Assembly: GCF_900107755.1 (NCBI RefSeq)
Contig: NZ_FNQR01000004.1
Coordinates: 1 to 64,000 of the forward strand
Direction of reading: 5' to 3'
Length of the DNA stretch: 64,000 bases
From: Thalassobacillus cyri
GTDB taxonomy: Bacteria; Bacillota; Bacilli; Bacillales; Halobacillaceae
Shown: positions 63,582 to 64,000 of the stretch, in pieces
Layout: each line of letters starts with the position of its first letter
How positions within the stretch are numbered: position 1 is the stretch's first letter
Made by a program: the position numbers and the translations under genes
The notes under the pieces: generated by a model
The model's database searches: none
The model's input: only the letters and a program-made list of their open reading frames with translations
What the model was told of the DNA's origin: nothing

Positions 63582-64000
63582 TTGAGAAAATTAGGTTTAT
63601 ATGCACTTTTACTTAGTCTAATGGTAGTTCTAGCTGCATGTGGAGGGAATAAATCAGCCGAAGGGTCCGGGGATAAGGGGTTAATCGGTGTTGCCATGCC
63701 AACAAAGTCATCACAAAGATGGGTAGATGATGGAAATAACATGGTGAAAAAATTGGAGGAACTTGGTTACAAAACAGATCTGCAATATGCAGAGGATGAC
63801 GTTGATAAGCAAATTGAACAAATAGAAAACATGATTGTAAAGGGAGCAGAAGTTTTAGTAGTAGCGTCAATTGATGGTACAGCACTGACAAATGTTTTAG
63901 AAAAAGCTGCAGCACAAGATATTGAAGTTGTTGCTTATGACCGTTTGATCATGGAGTCAGAAAATGTAAGTTATTATGCAACATTTGATAACTTCCAGGT
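63582..64000 (+). CDS. ChvE-like sugar ABC transporter binding lipoprotein (cut by window end)
   Basis: The first 139 codons of a binding protein. Lipoprotein signal ends in VVLAACGG (TTG start at 63582, GAAAGGGG 9 nt upstream). The body starts [19 protein letters not shown], then [27 protein letters not shown] and [17 protein letters not shown], which is the ChvE/multiple-monosaccharide type of CUT2 binding protein. ChvE-type proteins bind several aldoses including L-arabinose. An ATPase and permease (MmsA/MmsB or GguA/GguB type) should follow beyond the window. Confidence 0.85.
   Translation, partial: MRKLGLYALLLSLMVVLAACGGNKSAEGSGDKGLIGVAMPTKSSQRWVDDGNNMVKKLEELGYKTDLQYAEDDVDKQIEQIENMIVKGAEVLVVASIDGTALTNVLEKAAAQDIEVVAYDRLIMESENVSYYATFDNFQ

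Overview
The window looks like chromosome of a moderately halophilic Bacillaceae bacterium (Halobacillus, Virgibacillus or Thalassobacillus type; genus not certain). Support for this: Shine-Dalgarno sites of the AAGGAGG type throughout, frequent TTG/GTG starts, many CcpA (cre)-like operators, Bacillus-type regulators (AraR, ManR, YesM/YesN, IclR), acidic secreted proteins and FIMAH domains. No rRNA, tRNA, CRISPR array, phage gene or insertion sequence was seen. Almost everything is carbon-source uptake and catabolism.

Layout. 0-2.5 kb: an SDR oxidoreductase, a small stress-type protein and a UbiA-family prenyltransferase. 2.6-7.3 kb: glycerol and dihydroxyacetone use (glpF-glpK, then dhaK-dhaL-dhaM), behind a cre-overlapped promoter and a leader with a terminator of the GlpP-antitermination type. 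7.3-11.5 kb: acyl-CoA ligase, crotonase, a 39-residue membrane protein and a sodium:solute symporter. 11.7-14.5 kb: a GlcD/GlcF-type 2-hydroxyacid oxidase. 14.7-24.9 kb: an IclR regulator divergent from a TRAP transporter and a complete beta-oxidation set (CoA-transferase, acyl-CoA dehydrogenase, crotonase, 3-hydroxyacyl-CoA dehydrogenase, thiolase, thioesterase), for an unidentified carboxylic acid. 25-27.3 kb: PEP synthase. 27.4-31.5 kb: a ManR-type PTS regulator and a ManP-type EIIBCA permease.

32-64 kb is a large arabinan/L-arabinose locus. A leftward operon encodes a membrane sensor kinase, an AraC-type response regulator and a lipid-anchored sugar-binding protein (a three-component sensor). 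Divergent from it is a CUT2 ABC importer of the YtfQ-YtfR-YtfT-YjfF (furanose) type, followed without an obvious strong terminator by three giant secreted GH43 enzymes (1210, 937 and 1408 aa). All three share signal peptide-LamG-two Ig-like-GH43 and end in a FIMAH domain; the third adds a second GH43 module and an AbfB/CBM42-like arabinofuranose-binding module. Next come AraR and, divergently, an AraK-type ribulokinase, araD and araA, under a promoter whose spacer holds a near-perfect AraR box. The window ends with a second three-component sensor (TM-anchored binding protein, kinase, AraC-type regulator) and the start of a ChvE-like sugar-binding lipoprotein.

How it may work together (inference): extracellular GH43 enzymes take arabinan down to L-arabinofuranose. 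The YtfQ-type importer takes up the furanose and the ChvE-type system the pyranose. AraA, AraK and AraD convert arabinose to xylulose 5-phosphate. AraR represses the intracellular genes, the two three-component systems sense sugar outside the cell, and CcpA silences the whole set when better carbon is present. The TRAP/beta-oxidation block and the araR-to-end block look more A+T-rich than the glp/dha and GH43 blocks, which suggests separate histories.
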